Below, in pieces: positions 7,471-15,257 of a stretch of 19,945 nucleotides of DNA. The notes under the pieces are model-generated. The model did not search any database, was not told the origin of the DNA, and saw only the letters and a program-made list of their open reading frames with translations. Source of the stretch: an uncultured Gammaproteobacteria bacterium (GTDB lineage Bacteria > Pseudomonadota > Gammaproteobacteria > Pseudomonadales > Azotimanducaceae_A); NCBI GenBank assembly GCA_913049565.1, contig CAJWZG010000023.1, positions 1 through 19,945 on the forward strand, written 5' to 3'. A program made the position numbers and the translations under genes. Each line of letters begins with the position of its first letter. Within the stretch, counting starts at the first letter, position 1.

Positions 7471-8151
7471 ATGGCAAAAATTGGCATGCTCAACGAGGGC
7501 GCTTTGCATGCAGCGCTGAAGCAAGAATACATGGGTGAACATGGTCGTGCCGAAGTCCCTTTTGGCGGCTTCATCGCGGATGTTGTCTGCGACGATGCGA
7601 TTTATGAAATTCAAACCTCTAGCTTCAGTGGTCTTGCGCGCAAAATGCAAACGCTGGCAGACATTGGGCCCATCGTGCTAGTTCATCCCATCCCCTTCGC
7701 CAAGTATCTGATTCGTCTCACAGACGAGGAAACGGGTGAATTTACGCGCAGGCGTTCGCCAAAGCGGGGGGACATTGCGCATATTTTACGCGAGTTGGTT
7801 TACATACCCGCATTGCTCGGGCATCCGAATTTTTCGGTTGAAGTGGTGCTAACTGAAGAAGAGGAAATGCAGAGCTTTGATCCCAAGGCCCGTCGCGGTC
7901 GCGGCGGCTGGCGTCGTAAAGGCCGGCACTTGTTAAATATTTTGCAGCGCTGCCGAATCAGTGGCTCAGAGGACCTTTGGCGTTTTGCTGCCGGAGAGTT
8001 GCCGAAAGAGTTTACCAGCAATGATTTGTCGGTGAGCATGGGGCAGCCTAAGGCGCTGGCCCAGCAGCTCGCTTATTGTCTACGCCATCTGGGAGCGATC
8101 GAGGTTTGCGGCAAAGCCGGTAACGCCTTGCTGTATCGGCAAGTCATCTAG
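7471..8151 (+). CDS. Putative PD-(D/E)XK-like nuclease with C-terminal winged helix, function unknown
   Basis: I recognise no characterised function for this 226-aa protein. The N-terminal part resembles a PD-(D/E)XK fold: an early helix with E10 (NEGALHAAL), a strand with D37 (FIADVV), then YEIQTSSF with E46 and Q48, an ExQ variant of ExK. IVLVHPI (68-74) reads as the following core strand. A conserved-looking stretch (SPKRGDIAHILRELVYIP, 96-113) follows, then a basic Arg/Gly-rich segment (141-151). Residues 152-226 look like a winged helix (FTSNDLSVSMGQ, then a recognition-type helix and an LLYR wing). This suggests DNA binding and possibly cleavage in the cytoplasm. It stands alone on its strand, has no clear ribosome site, and its last 72 bp overlap the end of glpD. 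No partner gene suggests defence or repair. Confidence 0.72.
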   Translation: MAKIGMLNEGALHAALKQEYMGEHGRAEVPFGGFIADVVCDDAIYEIQTSSFSGLARKMQTLADIGPIVLVHPIPFAKYLIRLTDEETGEFTRRRSPKRGDIAHILRELVYIPALLGHPNFSVEVVLTEEEEMQSFDPKARRGRGGWRRKGRHLLNILQRCRISGSEDLWRFAAGELPKEFTSNDLSVSMGQPKALAQQLAYCLRHLGAIEVCGKAGNALLYRQVI

Positions 8152-9666
8152 ATAGGTTTGCAGGGCTGCAATTTCGTGTGGCTGCATGCGCAGACCGAGC
8201 TTGGTGCGTCGGTACACAATGTCGCCCGCCTGACGAGCCCATTCGGCGCGCACCAGAAAGTCTACTTCTACCTGATACAAATCTGCGCCGAAGTGCTGAC
8301 CCAAGCTCTCGCTGTTTTGGCAGTCACCCAATAGCTGTCTCAACTCGGTACCGTAGAGACGGGTCAGTCTTGTTATCAATAATGGATCGAGAAACGGATA
8401 GTCCCTGTTCGCATCGGCCACAAGTGCGTCGAATCCGTCCACCGGAAAGTCTCCGCCGGGGAGCACGACGCTGGCCGTCCACTGTCGCGTCTTTTGCCGG
8501 GCTGTGCGATCGACCAGCGTCAATACTTCCTCAGCCAGCTTTCGATAGGTGGTTAGCTTGCCTCCAAAGATGTTGATCAGGCTGCCGCCTGCACGAGTGT
8601 CTTGGGTTATCACATAATCGCGTGTCGCTTCTGTCGCCTCGCTGGCGCCGTCGTCGTAGAGCGGTCTTACCCCAGAAAAATGCCAAACCACGTCATCAGG
8701 GGTGACCGCTTCTCGCAGATAGTCTGAGGCAACCGTGCACAGGTAATCGATTTCTTGGGGCGTGATTTCTGGTCGCTCGGCATTCGACACATTGTCATTG
8801 TCTGTGGTGCCAATGAGCAGATAGTCGGTTTCATAGGGAATGGCGAATATTACCCGGCGATCGGCACTTTGAAACATGTAGGCCCGTGCATCCGGGGCAG
8901 GTCTCTTGATGACAATGTGACTGCCGCCGACCAAGCGGATATTGTTGGCTTCGTTGTAGCCCAGTGCTCGACGCAGAACCTCGTCGACCCAAGGCCCGGC
9001 GGCATTAACGAGCTGAGATGCGGTGACCGTTCTGCATTCGCCGCTTAACGTATCCTCGAGCGAAAGATGCCAACAGCCTTTATCGAACTTACCCTCAATC
9101 AGCTTTGTTCTGGGCATGATGTCAGCGCCGTTCATCGACGCGTCGCGTAGATTGAGAATGACCAAACGCGAATCTTCCGCCCAGCAGTCGGAGTACTCAA
9201 ACGCGGTGCGGAAGTTGGGGTGCAGAAACGACCCTGCTGGATCACAATCTAGTTCGATGCGTCGGGCCTTGGGTAGTAGTTTGCGGCCGCCCAAGTGGTC
9301 ATAAACAAACAGGCCCAAACGTAGCAGCCATTTGGGTCGCAGGCCGGTGTGATGAGGCAGTACAAAACGCATAGGCCAAATAATGTGGGGAGCCAGACGC
9401 CAAAGCCGCTCTCGCTCGCGAAGGGATTCGGCGACTAAGCGGAACTTGTAGTGTTCGAGATAGCGCAGCCCGCCATGGATCAGTTTTGTTGAGGCAGAGG
9501 ACGTGCCCGATCCAAAGTCGCCAGCATCACAAAGCCCAACGCGATAACCGCGACCGGCGGCGTCTCTGGCAACACCGGCACCATTGATACCGCCGCCGAT
9601 GACAAAGACGTCAAAAGTGTTTGAGTCGTCGATTTCGGGGTCGCGATTTAATGTGGCTGGGCGCAT
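8080..9666 (-). CDS. glpD: Aerobic glycerol-3-phosphate dehydrogenase
   Basis: The 528-aa product is the FAD-dependent enzyme that oxidises sn-glycerol 3-phosphate to dihydroxyacetone phosphate and passes electrons to quinone at the inner membrane. The FAD fold is VIGGGINGAG near the N-terminus (22-31), followed by GTSSASTKLIHGGLRYLE (54-71), the family signature. GTTDND and SGVRPLYDD follow in the middle, then the GlpD C-terminal helical domain. The start is uncertain: ATG at 9666 or in-frame TTG at 9693 (nine more residues), neither with a clear Shine-Dalgarno site. The C-terminus runs roughly 20 residues beyond where E. coli-type proteins seem to end, through the overlap with the convergent nuclease-like gene. 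It lies 63 bp after the transporter gene (36 bp if the TTG is used). No glpF or glpK is present here. Confidence 0.94.
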   Translation of the reverse strand: MRPATLNRDPEIDDSNTFDVFVIGGGINGAGVARDAAGRGYRVGLCDAGDFGSGTSSASTKLIHGGLRYLEHYKFRLVAESLRERERLWRLAPHIIWPMRFVLPHHTGLRPKWLLRLGLFVYDHLGGRKLLPKARRIELDCDPAGSFLHPNFRTAFEYSDCWAEDSRLVILNLRDASMNGADIMPRTKLIEGKFDKGCWHLSLEDTLSGECRTVTASQLVNAAGPWVDEVLRRALGYNEANNIRLVGGSHIVIKRPAPDARAYMFQSADRRVIFAIPYETDYLLIGTTDNDNVSNAERPEITPQEIDYLCTVASDYLREAVTPDDVVWHFSGVRPLYDDGASEATEATRDYVITQDTRAGGSLINIFGGKLTTYRKLAEEVLTLVDRTARQKTRQWTASVVLPGGDFPVDGFDALVADANRDYPFLDPLLITRLTRLYGTELRQLLGDCQNSESLGQHFGADLYQVEVDFLVRAEWARQAGDIVYRRTKLGLRMQPHEIAALQTYLDDLPIQQGVTGFAANLDRSQMA

Positions 9667-9729
9667 TCGGCGAGTCTGGAAACCTAAAAACAAAAGGTAA
9701 CATGCCTACATGACAAATCGGAGGCGAGG

Positions 9730-10635
9730 CTACAGTTTGGCCTCATTTCTCGCGTCTTTTTGTGCCAGCGCGATACCGCAAACAATCATTACTACCGCGA
9801 GAAGATCCCAGCCGGTTCGAGACTCTGCATAAAACGCAGCACCGACAGTCATTGCGCCGACACCTTCGAGGCATAAAATCACTGCTGCCAGACTCGTGCT
9901 TAGGCGACCAATACCGAACGCCACCAGCCCCTGGCCGGCAAGATGTGCAAACCATGCTAAGGCGAAAACACTCAGCCAACCGCTGAGAGAGCTTGGCACT
10001 ATCGGCTGCCCGAAGATCACATTTGTCGCCACCGTGATGGGCAGTAAGATCGCTGCGCACAGAGCAGATGAGTAAAGCATCGTGTCGGTAGTGGATAGAG
10101 TCTCACGGCAGTAGCCGATGGCGAGAATGTAGCCGGTGAAGAAAAAGCCGGTAAGCAATCCATATAAATCACCGATCCACGATCCGCTACCCATATGGGC
10201 GCTGACCAAGATACCCGAGCCCGCCAACGCACCCATCAGTCCCATCACAAAACGGCGAGACAACCTTTGCTGCAAAAACAGGAACGACACCAAGGGAACC
10301 CAGAGGCCGGATAGCGTTGCCAAAAACGTCGCATTGCCCAGAGAGGTGTGAACAAGAGAGAGGTGCCAAAACACCAAGTCTCCCGCAAAGCAGGCCCCGG
10401 CAATGATGAGGAATCGCCAGTGCTGCCTATTCGGCAGGCGCATCGGCTGAGCTTTTTTGTTCGCCCCAAATGCTGCAAAAGCGATTAGCAGCGGCAGCGC
10501 CAAGGCTACGCGCCAGAAGCCAGCCGCAGTGCTGCCGATATCGATTTCACGAAGGGCCGCTGTCGTCGCGCCGAGAATCAACGCACCAAAAATCACTGCC
10601 AAAATCGACAGTGAGGCCGGTGCTCGGTGCTTCAC
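9730..10635 (-). CDS. EamA/DMT-family transporter
   Basis: The 301-aa product is an inner-membrane protein of the drug/metabolite transporter superfamily: two EamA repeats and about ten hydrophobic segments (near 9-28, 37-57, 73-92, 100-121, 128-147, 155-175, 186-208, 218-241, 246-266, 274-291). Typical features are the WR after the second helix start (41-42), HTSLGNATFLATLSGLWVPL (95-114) and the matching second-repeat segment RLSTSLAAVILCLEGVG. Members export amino acids, nucleosides or drugs; the substrate is not evident. It lies 36 bp after the shorter acyl-CoA dehydrogenase gene and may share its transcript. The ribosome site is weak. Confidence 0.88.
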   Translation of the reverse strand: MKHRAPASLSILAVIFGALILGATTAALREIDIGSTAAGFWRVALALPLLIAFAAFGANKKAQPMRLPNRQHWRFLIIAGACFAGDLVFWHLSLVHTSLGNATFLATLSGLWVPLVSFLFLQQRLSRRFVMGLMGALAGSGILVSAHMGSGSWIGDLYGLLTGFFFTGYILAIGYCRETLSTTDTMLYSSALCAAILLPITVATNVIFGQPIVPSSLSGWLSVFALAWFAHLAGQGLVAFGIGRLSTSLAAVILCLEGVGAMTVGAAFYAESRTGWDLLAVVMIVCGIALAQKDARNEAKL

Positions 10636-10671
10636 AGCTTACCGACCTGTTTGAGGAACATGGGTGGAGAT

Positions 10672-11742
10672 CTAGCTAGCCAAGAGACCTTGCAACACGG
10701 CGGCCTCTTCCCGCACGAACTCGGGCGCACCGAGCCACTGCCGGTTTGCGCCGCATCGTTTGAACCAGTAGTGCAGCCCCACCAAGTCAGTAAAGCCCAT
10801 ACCGCCGTGAACTTCGGTAGATGTCTTGGCCACAAACTGGGCTACCTCAGCCAAGTGGGCCTTCGTGTGGCAGGCGGTTGCGCGTGCTTCCTCGGGCAGT
10901 TCCGACAGCGCGTGGCCTGCGAACCAGACCATAGATCGGCAAGGTTCAAGCTGGGCCGCCATCTCAGCACACATATGCTTGACGGCCTGGAAGCTGGCGA
11001 TAGGCCGGTTGAATTGCTCACGCTGTTTGGCGTACTCCACCGCCTGGTCCAGCATGTTCTGTGCGGCGCCCAAGGTGTCGGCAGCAATGGTTACGCGGCC
11101 GATATCCAGCACAGATTCGAAGACGCTGACATCGCGACTAATACATTGAGCGGCGACATTGTCGTAGGTTAGCTCTACCGTGCGCCGTGTTTTGTCCACC
11201 GTAGTCAGATGCGACCGTTTGAGTCCCGGATCATCCGCAGCGACCAGATACAGATGTTTGTTCTGATCCGCCACCAGATAAGAATCGGCAACGGAGTCGA
11301 AAGCGAACAACGATTTGCCGAACATGCGATCGCCACGAACCTCCACCCGGGCATCGTTGCGTCGCTTGATCGCCTCTGCAAAGGCGATGCCTACCCGGTG
11401 CGTGCCTGCCGCGATTTCTGCTAACAGTGCATCCTGGTTGCCGCCACTGGCGACTAGTGCGGTAGGCGCCATTACCGCTGTGCCCAGAAAGGGCGCGGGT
11501 GTGATGTGAGCGCCGAGGCATTCGGCAACAATGGCGGCGTCTAATGGGCCAAGGCCGATCCCACCTTGTTCTTCGGGCACCAATAGGGCGGGCACACCTA
11601 GTTCGGCAAGCCCCGACCAGATATCGGTATCGTCGCCGCCATCGGCGTAGGCGCGGACGCGGTCTAGAGGCGAGTTGTCATCCAAAAAGCGATTGATGTT
11701 GTCGCGCAGGAGGATCTGTTCTTCTGATAAACCAAATTGCAT
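10672..11742 (-). CDS. Acyl-CoA dehydrogenase family protein, short subunit (356 aa)
   Basis: This protein has the acyl-CoA dehydrogenase layout: an N-terminal helical domain (1-115), a short beta domain (116-200) and a C-terminal helical domain with QREQFNRPIASFQAVKH (240-256) and HGGMGFT (312-318). It is shorter than typical enzymes, and the YSEPGAGSD-type signature of its neighbour is absent. At the place where isovaleryl-CoA dehydrogenase has its catalytic Glu (LER), my by-eye alignment gives G215-R216. The YEGT Glu of MCAD-type enzymes also has no counterpart (HYWFKRCGANRQ). AAGGAG lies 6 nt before the ATG and overlaps the end region of the upstream dehydrogenase gene, only 9 bp away, so the two are coupled. 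I infer a heteromeric partner subunit rather than a free-standing enzyme. Confidence 0.88.
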   Translation of the reverse strand: MQFGLSEEQILLRDNINRFLDDNSPLDRVRAYADGGDDTDIWSGLAELGVPALLVPEEQGGIGLGPLDAAIVAECLGAHITPAPFLGTAVMAPTALVASGGNQDALLAEIAAGTHRVGIAFAEAIKRRNDARVEVRGDRMFGKSLFAFDSVADSYLVADQNKHLYLVAADDPGLKRSHLTTVDKTRRTVELTYDNVAAQCISRDVSVFESVLDIGRVTIAADTLGAAQNMLDQAVEYAKQREQFNRPIASFQAVKHMCAEMAAQLEPCRSMVWFAGHALSELPEEARATACHTKAHLAEVAQFVAKTSTEVHGGMGFTDLVGLHYWFKRCGANRQWLGAPEFVREEAAVLQGLLAS

Positions 11743-11751
11743 GGTAACTCC

Positions 11752-12945
11752 TTAGCTCGCTTTCTCAATTTTGGGTTCCCGCGGCATTCCCAGCCCGCGC
11801 TCACTGATGATGTTTTTCTGTATCTGCGATGTACCGCCACCAATGATCAGCCCCAAGAAGTACATGTATTCCCGTTGCCAGCTACCCGCGCCGCGCAGAT
11901 GAGGGTTGTCCTCATAGGCAAGACCAATCTCACCCATAACGTCGATAGCGAGCCCCTCAAGATCATGTCGAAGCTCAGTGCCCTCAAGTTTCGTAATCAT
12001 TCGAGACAAGCCCGGATCCTGACCGGGATTTAATCGCGCTGACAGAACGCGCAGCTCGTTGAAACGCATGGCCATGACTTTGCCCTGCAGTTTCATTAAG
12101 CGATCGCGGTACACGGGATTGTCGATAAGCCGTTCTCCGTCGGCTGTTTCGTTTTTCATCAGTTCGACCAGTGCGTTGACGCGAGTTTGGGCCGTGTTGG
12201 CCGGAGCCAATGTTTCCCGCTCGTGGCCAAGGATCGCGTTGGCTACCTTCCAACCCTGGCCGCGTTCACCGACGATTTGCTGCTTCGGCACGCGTACGTC
12301 GGTAAAAAAAGTCTCATTGAAGTTTGCGTGACCAGTCATGTCGACCAGCGGACGTACCTCTATGCCAGGGGTTTTCATATCGAAGAGCAGAAAGGAAATT
12401 CCCTTGTGTTTTGGCGCGTTCGGCTCACTGCGTACCAGACAGAAAATCCAGTCAGCGATGTGAGCGGTACTGGTCCATATTTTTTGACCGTTGATCACCC
12501 ACTCGTCGCCATCAAGCACCGCAGCAGTCGATAAGGCAGCCAGATCGCTGCCGGCACCCGGCTCGGAATAGCCCTGGCACCAGATCATGTCTCCCATGAT
12601 TGTCGGTCGGATAAACTGTTCTTTTTGCTCTTGGGTTCCCATCTCAAGCAGTGTCGGCACCAGCATCGAAATGCCTTGTCCGCCGAGGCCTGCGTTGACC
12701 CGCGCTCTGGAAAATTCTTCGGCAATGATGCGAGTTTTGATGATATCGGGTTCCGCACCGTAGCCGCCGAATTCTTTTGGGATGGTTCGACAGGTGTAGC
12801 CATTTTCGATCAACAGCTTCTGCCAGTCCTTAGCCGCCTGACCGCGTAAATCACTGCCCTTAGGGGCTTTGTCGGCGTGACTGGAAAGGAAGGATGTCAC
12901 CGCGTTGCGAAAGTCGTCGTATTCTGGGCCGAAAGATAAGTCCAT
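11752..12945 (-). CDS. Acyl-CoA dehydrogenase (FadE-type, 397 aa)
   Basis: This is a full-length flavoprotein acyl-CoA dehydrogenase, which introduces a 2,3-double bond into an acyl-CoA and hands electrons to electron-transfer flavoprotein. YSEPGAGSDLA (126-136) is the family signature; INGQKIWTS (151-159) and GGGTSQIQKNI (369-379) line the FAD and CoA sites. The MCAD-type catalytic Glu (YEGT) is replaced by GGGT. E242 in GHERETLA aligns with the isovaleryl/long-chain type base and probably serves instead. AGAGGAG lies 6 nt before the ATG. The gene heads the minus-strand run dehydrogenase, dehydrogenase, transporter, glpD. The substrate may be a branched, aromatic or sterol-side-chain acyl-CoA, as for known paired dehydrogenases; that is inference. 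Confidence 0.92.
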   Translation of the reverse strand: MDLSFGPEYDDFRNAVTSFLSSHADKAPKGSDLRGQAAKDWQKLLIENGYTCRTIPKEFGGYGAEPDIIKTRIIAEEFSRARVNAGLGGQGISMLVPTLLEMGTQEQKEQFIRPTIMGDMIWCQGYSEPGAGSDLAALSTAAVLDGDEWVINGQKIWTSTAHIADWIFCLVRSEPNAPKHKGISFLLFDMKTPGIEVRPLVDMTGHANFNETFFTDVRVPKQQIVGERGQGWKVANAILGHERETLAPANTAQTRVNALVELMKNETADGERLIDNPVYRDRLMKLQGKVMAMRFNELRVLSARLNPGQDPGLSRMITKLEGTELRHDLEGLAIDVMGEIGLAYEDNPHLRGAGSWQREYMYFLGLIIGGGTSQIQKNIISERGLGMPREPKIEKAS

Positions 12946-12996
12946 CAGTAACTCCTCTTGATCATTGAATGTTATTTTTGTCAGCGCCTAGGCTAA

Positions 12997-13013
12997 CGGC
13001 TGGCCTGCAGCCG
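12997..13013. repeat. Hairpin-like inverted repeat between divergent dehydrogenase and dUTPase genes
   Basis: CGGCTG-gcctg-CAGCCG forms a 6-bp GC-rich dyad inside the 146-bp divergent gap 12946-13091. It could be an operator for either gene. I see no well-spaced -35/-10 pair nearby, and there is no T tract to make it a terminator. Confidence 0.3.
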
Positions 13014-13091
13014 AGCAATACATTCACCCAAGCAACAAGCCGTCTGATTCGGTAGTCTAGATGCCAATAAATACTGTTTTCAGGTACTGCG

Positions 13092-13772
13092 ATGCCGAGC
13101 GCCGAACTCCCCTTTATCGAACCCACCGAGCGATACGCCATGCTGCAAACCATGGCGGAAATGCAGAACGGCCATAACACATTAGTGCACGCGCAATGGA
13201 AGACACAGGGCTACGAATACTATCGAGCCATGTGGGTGGAATGCGCCGAAATGCTCGATCACTTCGGCTGGAAGTGGTGGAAAAAACAAGATGGCGATCT
13301 TGATCAGGTCAAACTGGAGCTGGTGGACATTTGGCACTTTGCCCTCAGCGAGTTGCTGCGATTGGATCTACTAGACGACTCCGTGGCCGACGCCTTAGCC
13401 GCGACAAAATCTAGTATCGCGCAAACCCCGCAGACGCAGGCCGAGAACTTCCGCTTGGCGATTGAGGCGTTAGCGGCTTCCTGTTTGCGTACCCGATCTT
13501 TCGAGTTACAGCCCTTTGTCGATGCCATGGCAGCACTGCCGATGGGCTATCAAGAGTTGTTTTCTTTATACATTGGAAAAAACGTACTGAATCGGTTTCG
13601 TCAGAACAACGGCTACAAAACGGGTGAATACCGCAAGCTTTGGCAGGGCCGGGAGGACAATGAACATCTGATTGAACTGTTGGAGCAGTTGGCGAATCAA
13701 GAACAGGTCACCCCGGGCGACCTGCCCAACGTGCTCTACGCCGCCCTGCAGGGACGGTATGACGCCGATTAA
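13092..13772 (+). CDS. Dimeric all-alpha dUTP diphosphatase
   Basis: The 226-aa product belongs to the all-alpha NTP pyrophosphatase superfamily, dimeric dUTPase type. It hydrolyses dUTP to dUMP and pyrophosphate, keeping uracil out of DNA and feeding dTMP synthesis. The metal-binding motif ExxE...ExxD is visible: E50-C-A-E53 in WVECAEML, and E76-L-V-D79 in ELVDIWHF, 22 residues apart. The aromatic stretch FGWKWWKK (58-65) between them is typical. FSLYIGKNVLNRFRQNNGYK further on is the second conserved block of the family. The length is normal. The next gene starts 14 bp inside its 3' end, so translation is coupled to the Nudix hydrolase. The trimeric beta-type Dut is unrelated, so I avoid that symbol. 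Confidence 0.88.
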   Translation: MPSAELPFIEPTERYAMLQTMAEMQNGHNTLVHAQWKTQGYEYYRAMWVECAEMLDHFGWKWWKKQDGDLDQVKLELVDIWHFALSELLRLDLLDDSVADALAATKSSIAQTPQTQAENFRLAIEALAASCLRTRSFELQPFVDAMAALPMGYQELFSLYIGKNVLNRFRQNNGYKTGEYRKLWQGREDNEHLIELLEQLANQEQVTPGDLPNVLYAALQGRYDAD

Positions 13773-14337
13773 AGGTATGTTAAACATTGCAACGCCTTGG
13801 CAATCCCACTGGCGCGCTGAACTGATTGGGACGCTGGTCCTGCTGGTTGACCCGCCCCGAGTGCTGCTAATTGAAAAGCTAACGGGGCACGGCAAAGGTA
13901 AAATCAATGCGCCGGGCGGCAAGTGGGAGACCGGCGAATCGTTACGCGAATGCGCGAGGCGGGAACTGCGCGAAGAAACCGGGCTTGCAGTGGAGTCGCT
14001 TCGATGTCGGGCAGAGCTTCGATTCGTTGAAGAAGATGGTCCGCAGTGGCTGGGTTATGTGTTTGTGGCTGATCGATACACCGGCACCCTGACCAACACG
14101 CCCGAGGCGAATCCTTTTTGGTGTTTGGTAGACGCGATTCCTTACCAAGACATGTGGGCTGATGATGAGATCTGGCTGCCCGCGGTGCTTGATAGATGCC
14201 TTGTTTCTTGCGAAACCGAGGAAAACCCGCTGGTTTACGACTTCTTGTTCAACGGCGGCGAGCTGTTAAAAACCGAACAAAGCCCGGCGACTGACTTCAG
14301 TTTAAACATTGACCTGCCTCGGTCGGGCAACGTTTAG
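13759..14337 (+). CDS. Nudix hydrolase, MTH1/NUDT1-like (oxidised purine nucleotide sanitation)
   Basis: The 192-aa product has a perfect Nudix box: G54, E60, R68-E69, E72-E73, G75 (GKWETGESLRECARRELREETGL region). Outside the box it resembles human MTH1 more than MutT: GKGKINAPGGK before the box and IPYQDMWADDEIWLPAVL (127-144), where MTH1 has IPFKDMWPDDSYWFP. The two acidic residues in that stretch recognise the oxidised purine in MTH1. It probably hydrolyses 8-oxo-dGTP or 2-OH-dATP. I chose the ATG at 13759, which overlaps the dUTPase stop by 14 bp and has AGGG 5 nt upstream. An ATG at 13777 is possible but has a poor ribosome-site distance. A tail of about 25 residues beyond the MTH1-like core is unexplained. 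Confidence 0.85.
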   Translation: MTPIKGMLNIATPWQSHWRAELIGTLVLLVDPPRVLLIEKLTGHGKGKINAPGGKWETGESLRECARRELREETGLAVESLRCRAELRFVEEDGPQWLGYVFVADRYTGTLTNTPEANPFWCLVDAIPYQDMWADDEIWLPAVLDRCLVSCETEENPLVYDFLFNGGELLKTEQSPATDFSLNIDLPRSGNV

Positions 14338-14345
14338 ATAACGTC

Positions 14346-15254
14346 ATGCGAATTGGTATCTCCATTCAATCTGCGTATCGCGTCAGCGATCCCGCCGCAG
14401 CAGTGCGCAACATGGTCGAGCGTGCACAGGCGGCACGTCAGGCGGATTTAGACAGTTTGTTTGTTGGCGATCATCATGTAACCGATCACACCTATTTGCA
14501 GAATTCGCCTATTTTGGGTCGATTATTGGCCCAATGGCATAACAAACCGGCCGGGGCATTGTACCTGCTGCCGCTGTGGCATCCGGTGCTGCTGGCCGAG
14601 CAAATATCCACGCTAGCGGCCATTATGCCCGGCCGATTTATTTTGCAGTGTGGGTTAGGCGGCTTACCTCATCAGAGCGTCGGTATGGGTGTGGATATGC
14701 GCGACAGGGCTGCGATGTTCGAAGACTCATTGTCAATCATGCAGCGGCTTTGGGCCGGAGAAACGGTCAGCCACGAGCGATTTTGGGCTATCGAGAATGC
14801 CAAAATTGGCCCTTTGCCAGCACAGAAGATTGAAGTTTGGATAGGCGCGACCGCCCCGGCGGCGATAAACCGTACCGCGCGGCTGGCCCAAGGTTGGTTA
14901 GGCACGCCGGCGATAACACCTGCGCAGGCAAAGCAGCAACTCAACCAATATCGGCAGGCCTGTGCAGAGCATCGGCGCCAACCCGCCGCTATCGCGCTGC
15001 GCCGAGATATTTTCATAGCCGACAGCGCCAAGGCCGCTAGCCAGTTTAAGGAGCAAGCGGTGGCTAAGGGTTATCGAGGATTTCCTGAAGATGCGTTGGT
15101 TTGTGGAGAGGTGGGTCAGGTAGCCGAACAGTTTGCCGAATTTGCTGAAGCAGGGTTTACGGACATTATTGTGCGCAACATGGCCTCAGATCAGGCGCTT
15201 GCCTTAGAGACCATTGAACGACTGAGCGATGTGCGCCGAGAGCTAGGCCTGTAA
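14346..15254 (+). CDS. LLM-class flavin-dependent oxidoreductase
   Basis: The 302-aa product is a luciferase-like monooxygenase/F420-or-FMN oxidoreductase of the TIM-barrel bacterial luciferase superfamily. Conserved pieces are MRIGISIQ at the first strand, DSLFVGDHHVTD (36-47), LPLWHPVLLAEQISTLAAIMPGRF (with the usual P.LLAEQ..TL), GLGG followed by the helix FEDSLSIMQRLWAGE, and IWIGATAP-type WIGATAP. GFTDIIVRN near the C-terminus is the last barrel strand. The cofactor and substrate cannot be assigned. It starts 8 bp after the Nudix gene with no Shine-Dalgarno site, so it is probably translated by coupling in the same operon. It ends 3 bp from the end of the convergent reductase gene. Confidence 0.87.
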   Translation: MRIGISIQSAYRVSDPAAAVRNMVERAQAARQADLDSLFVGDHHVTDHTYLQNSPILGRLLAQWHNKPAGALYLLPLWHPVLLAEQISTLAAIMPGRFILQCGLGGLPHQSVGMGVDMRDRAAMFEDSLSIMQRLWAGETVSHERFWAIENAKIGPLPAQKIEVWIGATAPAAINRTARLAQGWLGTPAITPAQAKQQLNQYRQACAEHRRQPAAIALRRDIFIADSAKAASQFKEQAVAKGYRGFPEDALVCGEVGQVAEQFAEFAEAGFTDIIVRNMASDQALALETIERLSDVRRELGL

Positions 15255-15257
15255 CGC

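Noticed and set aside
8080..8151. A frameshift or assembly error causing the gene overlap
   Set aside because: Both reading frames stay open with sensible protein sequence up to their stop codons, and the conserved-looking winged-helix end is intact, so a real overlap is simpler.
13672..13758. An earlier ATG (13672) for the Nudix gene
   Set aside because: It would lie deep inside the dUTPase gene. The extra 29 residues are an out-of-frame reading of that gene, and the MTH1 similarity begins after the ATG at 13759.
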